The notes under the pieces were generated by a model that was not told the origin of the DNA, did no database searches, and saw only the letters and a list, made by a program, of their open reading frames with translations. 64,000 nt of DNA, from NCBI GenBank assembly GCA_964035795.1, contig OZ038323.1, positions 1,963,744-2,027,743 on the forward strand, written 5' to 3'. This document shows, piece by piece, positions 20,775 through 49,190 of the stretch. Origin of the DNA: Pterobdella sp. o SKG-2022 (Eukaryota; Annelida; Clitellata; Hirudinida; Piscicolidae). Each line of letters starts with the position of its first letter. Within the stretch, counting starts at the first letter, position 1. The translations under genes and the position numbers were made by a program.

Positions 20775-23340
20775 AAAAACAATAAATAAACTTCACATGA
20801 CAATAACTAATCCAGCGATACTCAATACTGATATAATAGAAAAATTCAGAGAAAAACTGGAAACAAATTTTAACAATATCAACCTTCATCAACCCATTGA
20901 AGACACTTACAAGTGTTTCAAAGAAAGTTTTGTAAATGCTTCGATTACAACCTTTCCCAAAAAAACGATGTTTGAAAAACAATGGGTCAATGATGAAGTA
21001 AAAAAACTATGTGAAGAAAAGTCAAACTACCACCTTCAAATAAAAACCCTGAAAGCAGACGGCCACGCAATCCCTCATGATCTTACCCATCGCTACAAAC
21101 AAGCAAAGTCAAAAACAAAAATAGCTTGCAGAAAAGCGATAGATACATGGTGGGAGAACAAAGCTGAAGAAGCTGAGAAGATAACTGAAAAATCAATCAA
21201 GCAAGGTGGCGGAGAATCAATTTTAAAAATGTTAAAACTAATAAAAACCTCAAAAATTAAGACCTCAACAAACTTGAAAGACGAAGATGGTATAACAATA
21301 ATTACCTCATCAGACAACAAAATTAATAGATGGAAAAAATATTTTGCAAAATCTGCCAAAAATGATACAGTAGTAGATGATAAAGCATATAACAAGCTGA
21401 TACCTCCAACAATTTTTCTTGCTCCAGAAGTAGTTGAAAACCTATTTAGACCAATCTCAAAAACGGAACTTTTGAGAGCACTAAAACAAACTAAAATGGA
21501 AACGGTTCCAGGTGTCGACGAAATAAGCTTGAACATGCTCAAAGCTGGTGCCGAGGTATCTGTAAAGTGGCTAAAAGTGATCATGGACAAAATATGGGAA
21601 ACAGAATCCATACCGAAAGATTGGACAAACCAAATCATAATCCCAATACACAAACACGGTTCCAGGTCACGATATGAAAACTATAAAGGCATTTCACTAC
21701 TATGTGTTGTGAGCAAAATATTTGGCAAAGCAGTTCTCAATAGAATACAGGATGTTGTTGAGAGCCAACTGGGTGAACACCATGCCGGTTTCAGGTCAAA
21801 TAGAGGGTGCTGCGACCAGATTTTTGCAACAAAAATTCTAATGCAGAGAGCAAAAGAATTCAATAAAGCAATTTATATCTGTTTTGTAGACCTTCATAAA
21901 GCCTATGACACAGTAAACAGAAATGCACTGTGGGAAGTTCTTTCAAAATCCTTCAGCATACCAGAAAAATTAATCCGTATTCTCAAAACCCTTCACTGTG
22001 GTACAACTGGGTTAATACATGCTGATGGACAGATCTCAGAAAAATTCCCAATTGAAGTTGGATTAAAGCAAGGAGACGTACTAGCTCCTATGCTATTCAA
22101 CTTATTTCTGGATGCTGTCATACGAGTGGCACTGAAACAACACCCAGACAAAGGCGTTCAAGTAGAATACACCTAAAATGCTCCGCTGATGCACAACAGT
22201 CGCTACAAATTAGATAGGTCTACTCTCGTCCAAAACCTATCTTACGCTGACGACATATTGTTAACATCCAGCAACATTGAAGACCTTGAATGTTTTGTCA
22301 CTTCACTAAACAACATCTGCGCCAAATTCGGACTCAAAATGAACCTGAAAAAAAAAAATTCATGTTCATTTCACCAAACAACGCCACACGCTTAAACATT
22401 ACCCCAACACTGCAAATGAGTGACGATACAAACATCGAATGAGTGTCACAATTCAAGTACCTAGGAACCATCCTAAGAAGTGACAACTCAGTCGATGCAG
22501 AAGTAGAGTCACGCATTAACAGGGCAGCCCAAGTCTTTTGTAGCATTAGTAGGCTGGTATGGTACCAAAATAAAATAAAAGTTTCAACAAAAATCAAACT
22601 TTTCAAATCCGTCATCATACCAACCCTTCTGTATGGCAGCGAAACATGGAACCTATTGACACATCATACACAACGTCTTCAAGTATTCGTAAATAAATGC
22701 TTGAGAATAATCACCAGAACATCTTTATGGGAAAAGATGAAAAACACCCAACTCAGAAACCTAACAAAAATAGAGAGGGTTAATGTGTTAATTCAAAAGA
22801 GAAGGTTGCAGTGGTTGGGTCATGTGGAAAGAAAGTCTGATGAACGTCTACAAAAAAAACTTTTGGTGAGCAAAATAATGAATGGTAAAAGGTGCCGAGG
22901 TGGTCAAAAACAGAGATGGCACGATCTCATTCATGCTGACTCAAAACAGTTGAACATGGTGGCTGGTTGGAGAACCGCAGCGAGAGATAGAAAACAATGG
23001 CGCAACAACATCAACAAACTCCTTCACGAGCTAACGGACAAAAAGAATTAGATGAGAAGGCGAGAAAAGATTTTGTCAAGATTCAAAAAAACATTGCCAA
23101 CAATCAAACTTGCAACAATGCTTGCTCTAATGCATCATTAGTTTGTTCGTTTCCTGGATGCAACAAAGTCGCTGCCAACAAAACTGGCCTGGCAAACCAC
23201 ATACGACAAAAACACAGAACACAAACAAGTGTATAATGCGAAAAGTGTGGCTTAAAGTTCAAAAAGCAAGGCATCTACAACCATAGAAAAAAATGTTCTA
23301 CCAACTCTTCTTCGCACCTGCCTCTGGGTGGACAAACGCA
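20764..23340 (+). pseudogene. LINE G reverse transcriptase and C-terminal zinc fingers
   Basis: A 470-codon open frame (20764-22176) covers the linker and RT blocks: ETVPGVDEISLNMLKAG, YENYKGISLLCVVSK, HAGFRSNRGCCDQIF, ICFVDLHKAYDTVNR and GLKQGDVLAPMLFNLFLDA. After a stop the palm continues with NLSYADDILL (YADD at 22243-22254, intact), then thumb and connection (KYLGTILRSDNS, LLYGSETWNL, RLQWLGHVERKSDERL) to 23051. The next frame ends with two Cys/His fingers, CSFPGCNKVAANKTGLANH and CEKCGLKFKKQGIYNHRKKC, separated by a stop near 23235. Only about five lesions separate it from an open protein, so it is the youngest-looking LINE in the window. Confidence 0.9.
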
Positions 23341-23790
23341 CTAAGGAGGAAGGAGGTGTGTGTGTGTGCAAGCCACGAAGCTGTGTTAGCTGCTCCGTAT
23401 ATTTTTGCTTATTACGATAGTTAGAGATTAAATTCTTTGCTACAAAACGATGTTTCTGTTACCAAAAAACTAAAGTTATTCAATTTTGTTGGAAATATTG
23501 CTCAAAACTTGAAAAATAAAAAATCTCTTCAGTTTGAAAAAAGCAGTTGACGGGTAAAACCCAGCGGATTAAGAAAAATTATACGAGGCTAACAGCTCTG
23601 CTACAATTACGTTAAGTAATACAGCAAAAACAGCTACAACACTGCGTACAGCTGATAACTTACCGGTGCAAAGGGCAACACACATCATATCCACAGAAAA
23701 AATTGAGAGAATTGGGTGCTAGACTGTAAAAAGCCTTGGCAACCCAACGAAGTTCATCCTTAAACTGGCGATTGTTTTTGGAATCATGCA
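23341..23790. other. 3' region of LINE G and spacer
   Basis: A GTGTGTGTGTG tract just after the LINE G stop and AT-rich DNA. 23560-23790 may be decayed LINE G-like coding sequence leading into the AAC-rich tract, but no motif is readable. Confidence 0.4.
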
Positions 23791-23799
23791 AAACAAAAA

Positions 23800-24195
23800 C
23801 GTAGTGCTATAAACGATTTCAGAAGCACAAATAAAGCAACAAGAACAACAACAATAGAAACAACAACAATCGAAACAACAGGAGTAACAAAAACAACAAT
23901 AATAGCCACAACAATCACAACAATAAAATAACAACAATCGAAAGCAATAGCAACAACAATAATCGAAATAACAAGAGCAACAACAACAACAAACATAGCA
24001 ACATCAATCAAAACAATAACAGCAATAAAAGTAGCAGCAACAACAACAATAGCAACAATCAAAACAACAGCAGCAACAACAATAGCAACAATCAAAATAA
24101 AAGCATCAACAACAATCGAAACAATAGCAACAACAATAATTCTAAAAACAAAGAGCAACAACAACTACAATAATAGCAACAATAACAATAGTTCT
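23800..24195 (+). repeat. Degenerate (AAC/AAT/AGC)n tract, Asn/Ser-coding
   Basis: Roughly 390 bp of interrupted trinucleotides AACAAC, AATAGC, AATCAA. In one plus-strand frame it would encode Asn/Ser/Gln-rich sequence leading into the zinc fingers at 24200. The long minus-strand Val/Ile-rich frame over it is an artefact of the repeat. Confidence 0.85.
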
Positions 24196-24402
24196 GACAA
24201 AGTCTTATCCTGCACCTTTTCGAGATGCAACAGAATAGCTGTCAGTAAAGCAGGTCTGGTAAACCACGTGAGACAGAAGCACCAGACACAAGCAAGCATA
24301 AAGTGTCAATACTGCGGGCTGAACTTCAAACCACAAGGAATTTATAACCACAAGAAAAAATGCTCATCTCTCAATCCTTTGAATCCCCCTCATGGTGGAT
24401 GA
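24196..24402 (+). mobile_element. Second LINE G-type zinc-finger tail
   Basis: The plus strand encodes CTFSRCNRIAVSKAGLVNH, RQKH, CQYCGLNFKPQGIYNHKKKC and a stop. It is homologous to the end of LINE G at 23140-23330 but without the internal stop. It is therefore the 3' end of a second, otherwise lost or degenerated copy lying in tandem with the first. Confidence 0.85.
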
Positions 24403-24681
24403 AGGCAAGAACAGTGTGTGTGTGTGTGTTCGTCATCTTTTAGTGTGTTTATTGTCTGTTTATGTGCATTTTTGTTATTTGTGTGTTCATTTTTTTTTGA
24501 AATCATTGCTTATATTATTTTGCTTTTATCTGTTCATGTTAGCATTTTTTTGACGGTGTTAGTTTTAAATATGTGGTTTATAGTTACTCAGTCTAAAACT
24601 TTTAATAATGCATCATATTGATGAACGCGTGTTTTTGAGAAGATATTTGAAAATTTTTAATGATTTGAATTTAAAAAAAAC
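24403..24681. other. Spacer between LINE tail and last recognised CCP exon
   Basis: Short GT tract then T-rich DNA. The remaining half of CCP module 8 should lie on this side of 24682 but I cannot find it before the LINE sequence starts. Confidence 0.5.
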
Positions 24682-41391
<16,710 letters not shown>

Positions 41392-43165
41392 CTGGAAGGG
41401 GGCAAAAATTTAATAAAAGTCTTTATTAGTATTCAAGAAAAGATATCCCACATCGAAGAAAACAAACCATAAAATAGAGAGGTCTCTAAAGCATAAATAT
41501 AAACGTCTAAAGAGAAAATTGAAAAAACCCGATCGATTCGCTATCGATCGCTTAGTCATTCTCCCTCCATCCCGTCATACACATCCAATAACATCTTTCT
41601 GGTCTATACATGTCCCATTATGTTTTTATAGCTATATACAAACCATAATCTTCAATATAATCACATGCATACATACAAACACATCCACCCCACAGAACCC
41701 AAACACAAGGCAACCATAGAATGATACATCCACGCATGTTCACGAATCTTTTTGTATCTGCAATATAATAAAACCTTTTTCCTTTATTTCAAAATGCCTC
41801 AATCCAAACTGCATATCTTATTTATGTTGTCTTATCGAATCCTATTGCTCTCAAAAGCTTTACGGCCTGCCTTTTTAATTGCATTCATAATAGCAGGCAC
41901 TTTGTATGTGTAAATTAATTAGCTAAGGAGATGGGAGTCATATATTTATTGAATATTTTTCAGATTTTTTTCAGAGTAAAAATATTTAAAATTGATTGAG
42001 TTTTATTAATTAGTTAAAATTTCAATGAATCATTTTTGAATTAGAAAAGACTAAATAAAAATTAGCAAGTATCAACTCAGAAACCAACAAAAATAGTAGT
42101 ACTTATTGAATTCATTACAGACGATCATATCAAGTTTCCATGTAAGAGCTCCCATTTCAAATTCTTCAATTACACCCACCTTCGTTTTGAATCCTTCAAT
42201 TACAACTTGCATCGATTAACATCCTAAATAAATGCTTACTAGAACTTATGGTTGAGCATTATGTTCAAGATTGATCAGGGAAGAAGATAACTTAAGTACT
42301 CATGAAAGGAGTACTTCTGATCAAAATGGAGGCTAGCACTACCTTCAAATAATTTCAAGTGCCTTCCTATACTCTTGTAACTTTTTCATTAGATCAGTGC
42401 AAACCCAAAAAAAATGTATAATTAAACTTGAAAAAGAAAAATATTGAGCTCAAAAAAAACTAAAAACAAAAAATTAAACTCAGAAACACTTAACTAATAG
42501 GGAACAAGTATAAAATGGAAACGGAAAGAAACGATCTTCATTGTAGGTTCCAACCATTAATACTTTGATTAAATTTTTAAACAAAAACTCGGCGCGAAAC
42601 TCTGGGTTTGCTTGAGTTTGCATCATACATCATAAAAAGCAATTAATTGTAGGATCACGAAGTCACAGATGAGATAAAGTGTGCACGCATCCATCACACA
42701 CGACGTTCAAATAATATCAAATTTGTAATCAAAATTCACCGGTGAGGTTAAAAGTTACTATATCATTTGTCTTTATCTCTTTAAATGTTAATTCATGTGG
42801 TGAGAAACACCAATGAAAATGATATATTAATATATAAGACATTTCAATATATGCACGGCATCGAACAGACCCTCTGGTCATTTTCTCCCCTTCAAACCTC
42901 CATCACACGTGCATTCCTCAGCAACCCTTCTTGTCAAAGATCTTCTCACCTTAATAATCTTTCTCTCAAAGATCTTCTCATCGTATAATCTTAATCTTAT
43001 AAAACCTCTTTTAGGAAATATGGGCTTTGTATAAGACCTTCAGATGCTTCGTAGTAAATAAAATTATATTAACTTTATAATGTCTCTTATCACAGTATAG
43101 CTCAATACTGGTATAAAGATTATCTTCATCAAACCCAAAACTTAATATGAATTATTTGAATAACT
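41392..43165. other. Upstream intron or intergenic DNA
   Basis: Nothing coding recognised. A short direct repeat CAAAGATCTTCTCA with AATCTT occurs twice at 42935-42990. I looked on the minus strand for a signal-peptide exon for the CCP gene and saw none that I could defend. Confidence 0.5.
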
Positions 43166-43329
43166 GGCCGTATAGCTCAGTGGTAGAGCATTGACTAATC
43201 ATCTAAAATTACTAGGTTCGATCCCATGTGGGCCGACATTAGTATACAAGGGGTAGCGCCATGTGCAACATCTGTTGAGCTAACGAAACCCTTAATATGG
43301 GGCGACTAATGGTTGACCTAGAAAAAAAA
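43166..43329 (+). mobile_element. tRNA-Ile-derived SINE with 11-bp target duplication
   Basis: TTTGAATAACT (43155-43165) and TTTGGATAACT (43330-43340) flank a 164-bp element. Its head is tRNA-like: GGCCGTA, TAGCTCAGTGGTAGAGC A-box, anticodon loop CTAATCA (AAT), GGTTCGATCCC B-box and TGGGCC. The body ends in an A8 run. The head resembles the SINE at 10.4 kb but the tail differs, so it uses another LINE partner or is another subfamily. Not a functional tRNA gene: the acceptor end is degenerate and there is a body attached. Confidence 0.85.
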
Positions 43330-43340
43330 TTTGGATAACT

Positions 43341-45415
43341 TTATAAAGATTACATCATTTTACTGCGTCCAATAAGAACTTGAAGCCACAACTTGATACC
43401 TATGAATGCAACAAGCTCCCATGATCAGCTCAATGAACCAAAATGTCAAACTCATTCAACATTTCAAGGATTTTGTTATCAGTAAGATCATCGATAACCT
43501 CATCAAGAGCTAAGTGGAAAACTATTAGTAACAGCCTAATGATATTATTAGAAGTATAAAAATTAATTAATATAAATAAAAAATAAATGACATGTGATAA
43601 AAGTGGTATGGATACAAGATAGAAACATCGCGAAGTTACCGTTGGTGAGAAAGAGGTGCAAAATGAGGAAGAAGGAGCATTGGTGTAAGAATGTCATGTT
43701 AGATGCAGCAAAACCTCAACAAATATTGCTTCAAAAATATCCTCAAAAAATTTTTGGCGTGGTTTTTTTGTTATAGTCTGTTATTGTTGAATACGGTCTG
43801 TCTTATATAGCCTCGTGATGCGCACTCACAATTGATTCACCGTTTACAAGATTGCCTTCATCCTCTCTCTCGAAAATTCTTCTGTTGCTATGCGTTTTGT
43901 TATAACCAAGAAATAACCAGCTTTAAATTATAACTTCATGTAAATATTTTTATAAAGGCAAGTATGTGTATCATATATATAAGCTCTGTTAAGGGGTTTT
44001 AATAGGAACAATTCATATATGTTGAAGTGTGTGTGGATATGTTATATGTATATTAAAAAATAAATATTTATTTTTGAATTTAAAAAGTATTTGTTTATTT
44101 AAAAAACTCAAATGAGAGCAAATTAATGGAGCTTGAGTTTAAACTATGAAGCTCACGTGGTTATAATTAATAAAGTTTTGAGTTCAATGGGCTTTTAATA
44201 TTTCATCTCTGCATTCTGATTAGTCATTGAGATGATGAAGATTATGAATGAAGTTGTGAATATGAGGTGAACGTCGGAAGAAGGAAAAATGTATAGTGTC
44301 TTTAGTATCATTATCATTGCTATCTATAATATTTTATTGGTTTTATTATTTCTATCATGTCATTTTTATTCTCATTATGAATTTATATTTCTGTCATTGA
44401 TTCCATCAAGTTGAAAATAATGAAGTTCTAAACATTAAATCTTTTGTCAACTGTGTGCTATTTTCAGGCACTTGCAAGTGTGACGAAAAAACTCATTAAT
44501 TATAATAGAAATATTAACTGTGCAAAAATTTCTTAATTCATCAAGTCTTATATAAATATCAAAAACCGAAACACTTGGGAGTTTATTTTTATTCCACGAA
44601 GTTTTTCGTAAGTTGAACTGACATTATCAAGTGGAGGTACAAATACAAGACTAATACAAATTCAAAAATTTTTTCATTATTATTATTTTTTTTTTTATTT
44701 TTTATTATTGGTGTTGTTGTTAGTATTATACTATTATTTTTTGATCATTTGATTGTGAAGCAAATCAAACTAGATTTGATGAAATGTTATATAGTGTTTC
44801 AAGTATATATTGAAGTTTTAGTTTTTGTTTAATATAATATCAGATAGTAAACTATTAATTTAAAAAATAGATATAAAAAAACAAAATAAGAAAGTTTTTG
44901 AAATAATTATTAATTTTTATAAAACGCATTCATTTTTTTTTAATTGCTGAACGGCAGATGCTTGTTTTAAAAAGTATTGAGAAATATTTTAAAACTCAAT
45001 CTAGACAAAGTTTAATGATTACATAAAATCAGTATTTGAAAATAATTTTTTTGCATTGCATTTTATTTGCTATTGTTATATTTTCAGTTATTTTAGGTGA
45101 AGTAAACGTTTATTCTTTACTCGAAAATCATCTCTGCGTCTTTCACTCTGTTTTGAACGATTTTTAACACATTTTTTGTTATAACTATTTATTAAAAAAA
45201 TTATTTTTTATATTTTTTGTTTATTCCATGTTTTTTTATTTTTTGGAACCCGAGAGACCCTGTCTCAGCATTGATTGAAACGAACTTCGACGAAATGTTA
45301 GACAAGATGTCTAAGAAAGAGTACTCAAGAGGAAGTTTCTCAAGTCATCCAACAATATTCAGCAAGTAATTTTGGTCTGTAGATATTTGAGTTCTCAAAT
45401 AGTTTACTATTTTAC
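43341..45415. other. AT-rich intergenic or intron DNA
   Basis: No coding sequence. A palindromic-family copy lies at 44570-44640 (separate entry). Confidence 0.5.
44570..44640 (-). mobile_element. Palindromic-family copy with intact core
   Basis: The minus strand has CCAC directly followed by TTGATAAT, GTCAG, TTCAA, CTTAC, GAAAAACTTC and GTGG, then AATAAAAATAAACTCCC. Of all copies, this one has the flanking CCAC/GTGG helix immediately next to the core. Confidence 0.6.
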
Positions 45416-45417
45416 GT

Positions 45418-45610
45418 TCAGACCTGCAAGCTATTGGAGACCTCGAGGATGAATCTGGAGAACTTCAGTTGTCTGCCACATAAACAGTTTCTATTTTGTA
45501 ACTTACCATACAGTAGCTTTTTAAATTTGCGGTTTTTTGACATACGAGCCATGTATGGAAGATTGCATGAATGTATGCGAACCATGTGCCCTGACCAAGG
45601 AGATTGATCT
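45418..45610 (-). mobile_element. LINE C-type tail remnant
   Basis: WSGHMVRIHSCNLPYMARM and KLLYGKLQN with CGRQLKFS resemble the GHVxRM...LPK...LLYGEL...G...RFKD block of LINE C. Short and degenerate. Confidence 0.55.
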
Positions 45611-45659
45611 TCAGCTAAACTCACATTGAGGCTAGACCTATCTGCCTTAGACAGCACCA

Positions 45660-47029
45660 CAGTGTAGTGTTTTTTTTGCCATTTTATTTCAAAGTTTTTT
45701 TTTGAGAGTTGTTACAGGGAAAATTTAATTTCCCAAAATGACGTTGATATACAGTCCAAGCCCCACATCCATACACCAAAGTTTAACATTCCACGTTGCA
45801 TAGATGAAAACTGTATTTCTCTCTTGTTTTTCTTCTGATATTATAGGCTCAAAGTCTAGCTAAGGTTACAATAAATAGGAAAACGACTGAAAAAATTTTG
45901 ATTTAATAATTTCATTCTGGTGGTCACCAAAAGACACTCTGCGCCATCTAACTACCAAGACCAATGAGATTTTCTAACCATGCTTTACCTGGGATTATCT
46001 TGAATGATTTCGATGCCAATTGAAGAGTTCGAATAAGTTGACGATTGTAACTATTTTTTATCTATTTTACCAAAATGATTTAGTTTAGAAGTTAATTTTT
46101 AAAAATTTTAAATATGTAAATTGAAATTTTTATTGGAAACTAAGTTTCAATTAAAAATAAAAACTTTTTAAATGAATAGTTATAACATTATTTTTTTTTT
46201 AATTTTTTAAAAATCTAAATTTATTGGTGACAAATTTTTATAAATAAAAATTTTTTATTGAATTTTCCATGAAAAAATTTAATTAAAATAAAGCACATCT
46301 TTTTAAAAATAAGACGTTAAGACGACGCAGACGGCATTTCGATTCTTTCGTTTGAAGTGTCGTCTTTTAAGGACTGGTAAGGCCTTTGAAAGAAGTTTTT
46401 TAGTAACACTGACCATGAACAACCCTACTTCGATGTAGAACAGTGTATTCTTGTCGATGATTATACTGAAATGAATATGAAACGGCCAGAATTTATTTTT
46501 TAAAATTTGAATAGATCTTCAATCTAAAATGACGGTAAGAATGTTGATGTAATTTCATAAAATTTTAATTGCCTAATTTTCTAAACTGGTTTTTGATTTA
46601 TATCAATTTTATTGCATAGATCTCTTGTGGAAAATTTCCGTTCTGCAACAGCATTATTATTCTTGGTGCACCTTTTCTGTTCGGACATTTGTCTATGACT
46701 TGCTATTAACAATCGAATTTTAAAATTTATAAATATTTTTTTTTAGTTTTTCAATAAACAAAACATTCATATAAACCAAAATGATTTATCAACATCCCAA
46801 CGTTTTATTAACCAAACATTACTAAGATGAACATCAGATTTCATCAGAAAGATAATACCTCGTGCATATCTGATGGCGTCTATCAATGAAAAAAACATTC
46901 AGTTTCATATAGCTTAAAAAAAGTTTTTGTTTTATAATTATTAATAAAAAAATCTGAGGTTTTGTATTTTTAATTCATAAACTTGAAGCGAATAATTCAA
47001 AATGACATATTTGTTATATTATAAACTTT
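45660..47029. other. AT-rich DNA, nothing recognised
   Basis: No frame or repeat beyond A/T runs that I can name. Confidence 0.5.
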
Positions 47030-47230
47030 ATGTTACATGCTGCTGAAACATGGGCTGTAAACAGTGTCTACTTTCAACTGCCAAAATTGTTTGCAAGGTA
47101 TACTATTTCAAAGTTGAAATCTCGTCTGATTTTCATTTATTGTAAGCTTGGTATTCAGGATTTCTAGGTAGTTCTTCGTACCAGCAGAATGAGATGGCTT
47201 GAAAATGTGGATCGTAGATTTCATAGGTGC
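47030..47230 (+). mobile_element. LINE remnant (RT connection region)
   Basis: The plus strand reads AETWAVN, then SKLKSRLIF, CKLGIQDF and SRMRWLENVDR, the spacing of the ETW...KLGI.D...RLRWxGHVER block of LINE C/G-type elements. GH has changed to EN. Heavily decayed. Confidence 0.6.
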
Positions 47231-48259
47231 GAAAGTTGGACATGAAATATGCAGAACGATCTTATGTTTTGTGGGCCATGCCGATTTTCAATAATAATTT
47301 TTTAATTTTATGTGATATTTGTTTTTTTATTGATTTATTCACTTTTGTTTTTACTTCATAAGTACTATGAATTAACGTTCATGGTTGTGAATAAATTGTA
47401 CTATTTCAAAAAAAACTTCGGCATTATGTTCTCTAACCATAAATTCATGGAATTTATCAGTTATATCTCAGCGCCAACGGTCTTAAAGAAAAAATATTTA
47501 TTCTTTTTCTATCTAATTTTTTCAAAAACTTATGACTTTTTTGAAAAAATGAATATTATTCCATTATCAGACAAATTCAATTACAACCAAAAAACATAGA
47601 AATATATTTTGTATAAGCTATAAATTTATTGATTTTTTAAAAATAATGCAGTTTTGTTTTTATTAAGCACAATTTTTGAAGACATCCATAGGCAATTCTG
47701 ATAAGGTAGTCATAACTCAGGAAGGAAAGAGGAACATTGGATACAGAGTCGTATTTTTATGTGTTTTAATTAGTTTCCATTATATATTAAAAATTTGAGT
47801 TTTTAAATACAGATTCAAAGTTTCAAAAAATAAGTTCAAAATAAAAATTTTTAAATTTTGTGCATCGATAATAAAAACTTGATAGCTTTCTCAAGACATA
47901 CCAACAATATGAACAAAACAAACAAGGAGTCTATTGAATATAAAAATGCCAATATTGCCCACGCAATCTTTACACTTCAACTTCAACAACATTGTACTGC
48001 AGTATAAGCTTTTGTACGCTCATATGTAATAATATTTATAAGCTCATATACAATAAATTTTGAAAGGCAAAGTAATTTGATAAGATAAAAGTCGAGTGTC
48101 GGTACAACAAGGCATATATTTGATGTGTATGACATGAAAAAACACAAAGTTTTGCGGTTAACATGGTGGGTACTAAGATTTAAGTCTGCTTGGACTCAAA
48201 CTAAAAAATGGCATTTAAATCAAAACTATTTTGATTAAAATACCAAATCTTACATATTC
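47231..48259. other. AT-rich intergenic DNA downstream of filamin
   Basis: A 95-codon Phe/Lys-rich frame at 47312 has AT-driven composition and no family resemblance. I see no gene. Confidence 0.5.
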
Positions 48260-48265
48260 TTTATT
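48260..48265 (-). promoter_or_regulatory. Candidate filamin polyadenylation signal AATAAA
   Basis: The minus strand has AAATAAAG about 205 bp after the filamin stop codon. It is the first AATAAA found downstream, but in DNA this AT-rich such hexamers are common. Confidence 0.4.
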
Positions 48266-48469
48266 TATCATACACGCATTAATCTTTTGGTAAAACTACA
48301 AAAAAGCCAAAAATCATTCATTCAGCATTATTATTCATAGAAATCCAGAGTTAGATACCAATTATCGCATCACCTCCCAACCATCCCATCACACTACCAT
48401 TTTAAAATCCATCAATTACTCTTAACTTTTCATAATTAAACTTCAATTAATGCACGTTAAACTCCACAT

Positions 48470-49190
48470 TCAACCAATGTTGAGAAGGAAAGGAGAGCCA
48501 ATGACATCATCTTCTCCCCACCTCACCACCAGTTGATGTTCTCCTTTTTCCTCAGGGGTGAAGGAACATTGGTATATGCCTGCGGAGTGTTCAGCTTTTT
48601 ATTAGAGAACACAATGTGTTGCAAAATATCTTTAGTTTAATACCTACTAAATATTGAAGACATTTTCATACTTTATGATATGGAGATGAACGTGTTAAAA
48701 ATTAATATTAAACTTGCCAGGTTTCTGCTTTTTATAAGACAACTCTTTCACGGGAAGTCCTTTCGGAGACACCATCGACACACTTAATAAAGCGTTCCCT
48801 AGCGAATAAATTATAATTAAATTAATTCATCAAATCTCGTAAGAATTATGAAGAAAACTTCGATTAAATGTGTTTCAATTGAAATATTGAAATAAGATGG
48901 AAATAAAAGTTTTTGATAATTATGAAATAGCACTATCTTATAATTAAGATAAATTTTTCTATAATCTATTATTATATTAGACGATCTTACATATATATCA
49001 AGTGATCTTGAAACTCCCTGGATTAAAAATCAATATAACAAACTTCTTAGATTATTATTATTGAATTTCAAATAATTTCTATTAAATAAGCTAATATTCA
49101 TAAACACCAACCAGCTTCCTTGACATCGATGGTGAAGTTAGCAGCACGACCAGCAAAAGCTTTCTTCAATGCTGGTCCCTGCACCACCAC
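48470..49190 (-). CDS. FLN: Filamin repeat 24, dimerisation domain and stop
   Basis: 49190-49112: VVVQGPALKKAFAGRAANFT, IDVKEAG. 48798-48718: ALLSVSMVSPKGLPVKE. 48579-48470: YQCSFTPEEKGEHQLVVRWG and IGSPFLLNIG, then TGA. The intron after 48718 starts with GC (CCTG/GCAAGT), not GT; its acceptor CTCCGCAG and the phases fit, so it looks like a genuine GC-AG intron. Confidence 0.92.

Noticed and set aside
23719..24164. Minus-strand Val/Ile-rich membrane-like protein
   Set aside because: It is the complement of the AAC/AGC repeat.
43166..43240. Functional tRNA-Ile gene
   Set aside because: The tRNA-like part is imperfect at the acceptor stem and is attached to a 90-bp body with poly-A and target duplications, so it is a SINE.
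45250..45420. Coding potential around the GAGAGACCCTGTCTCAGC segment
   Set aside because: Less AT-rich than its surroundings but no frame longer than about 40 codons and no motif; probably a decayed repeat.
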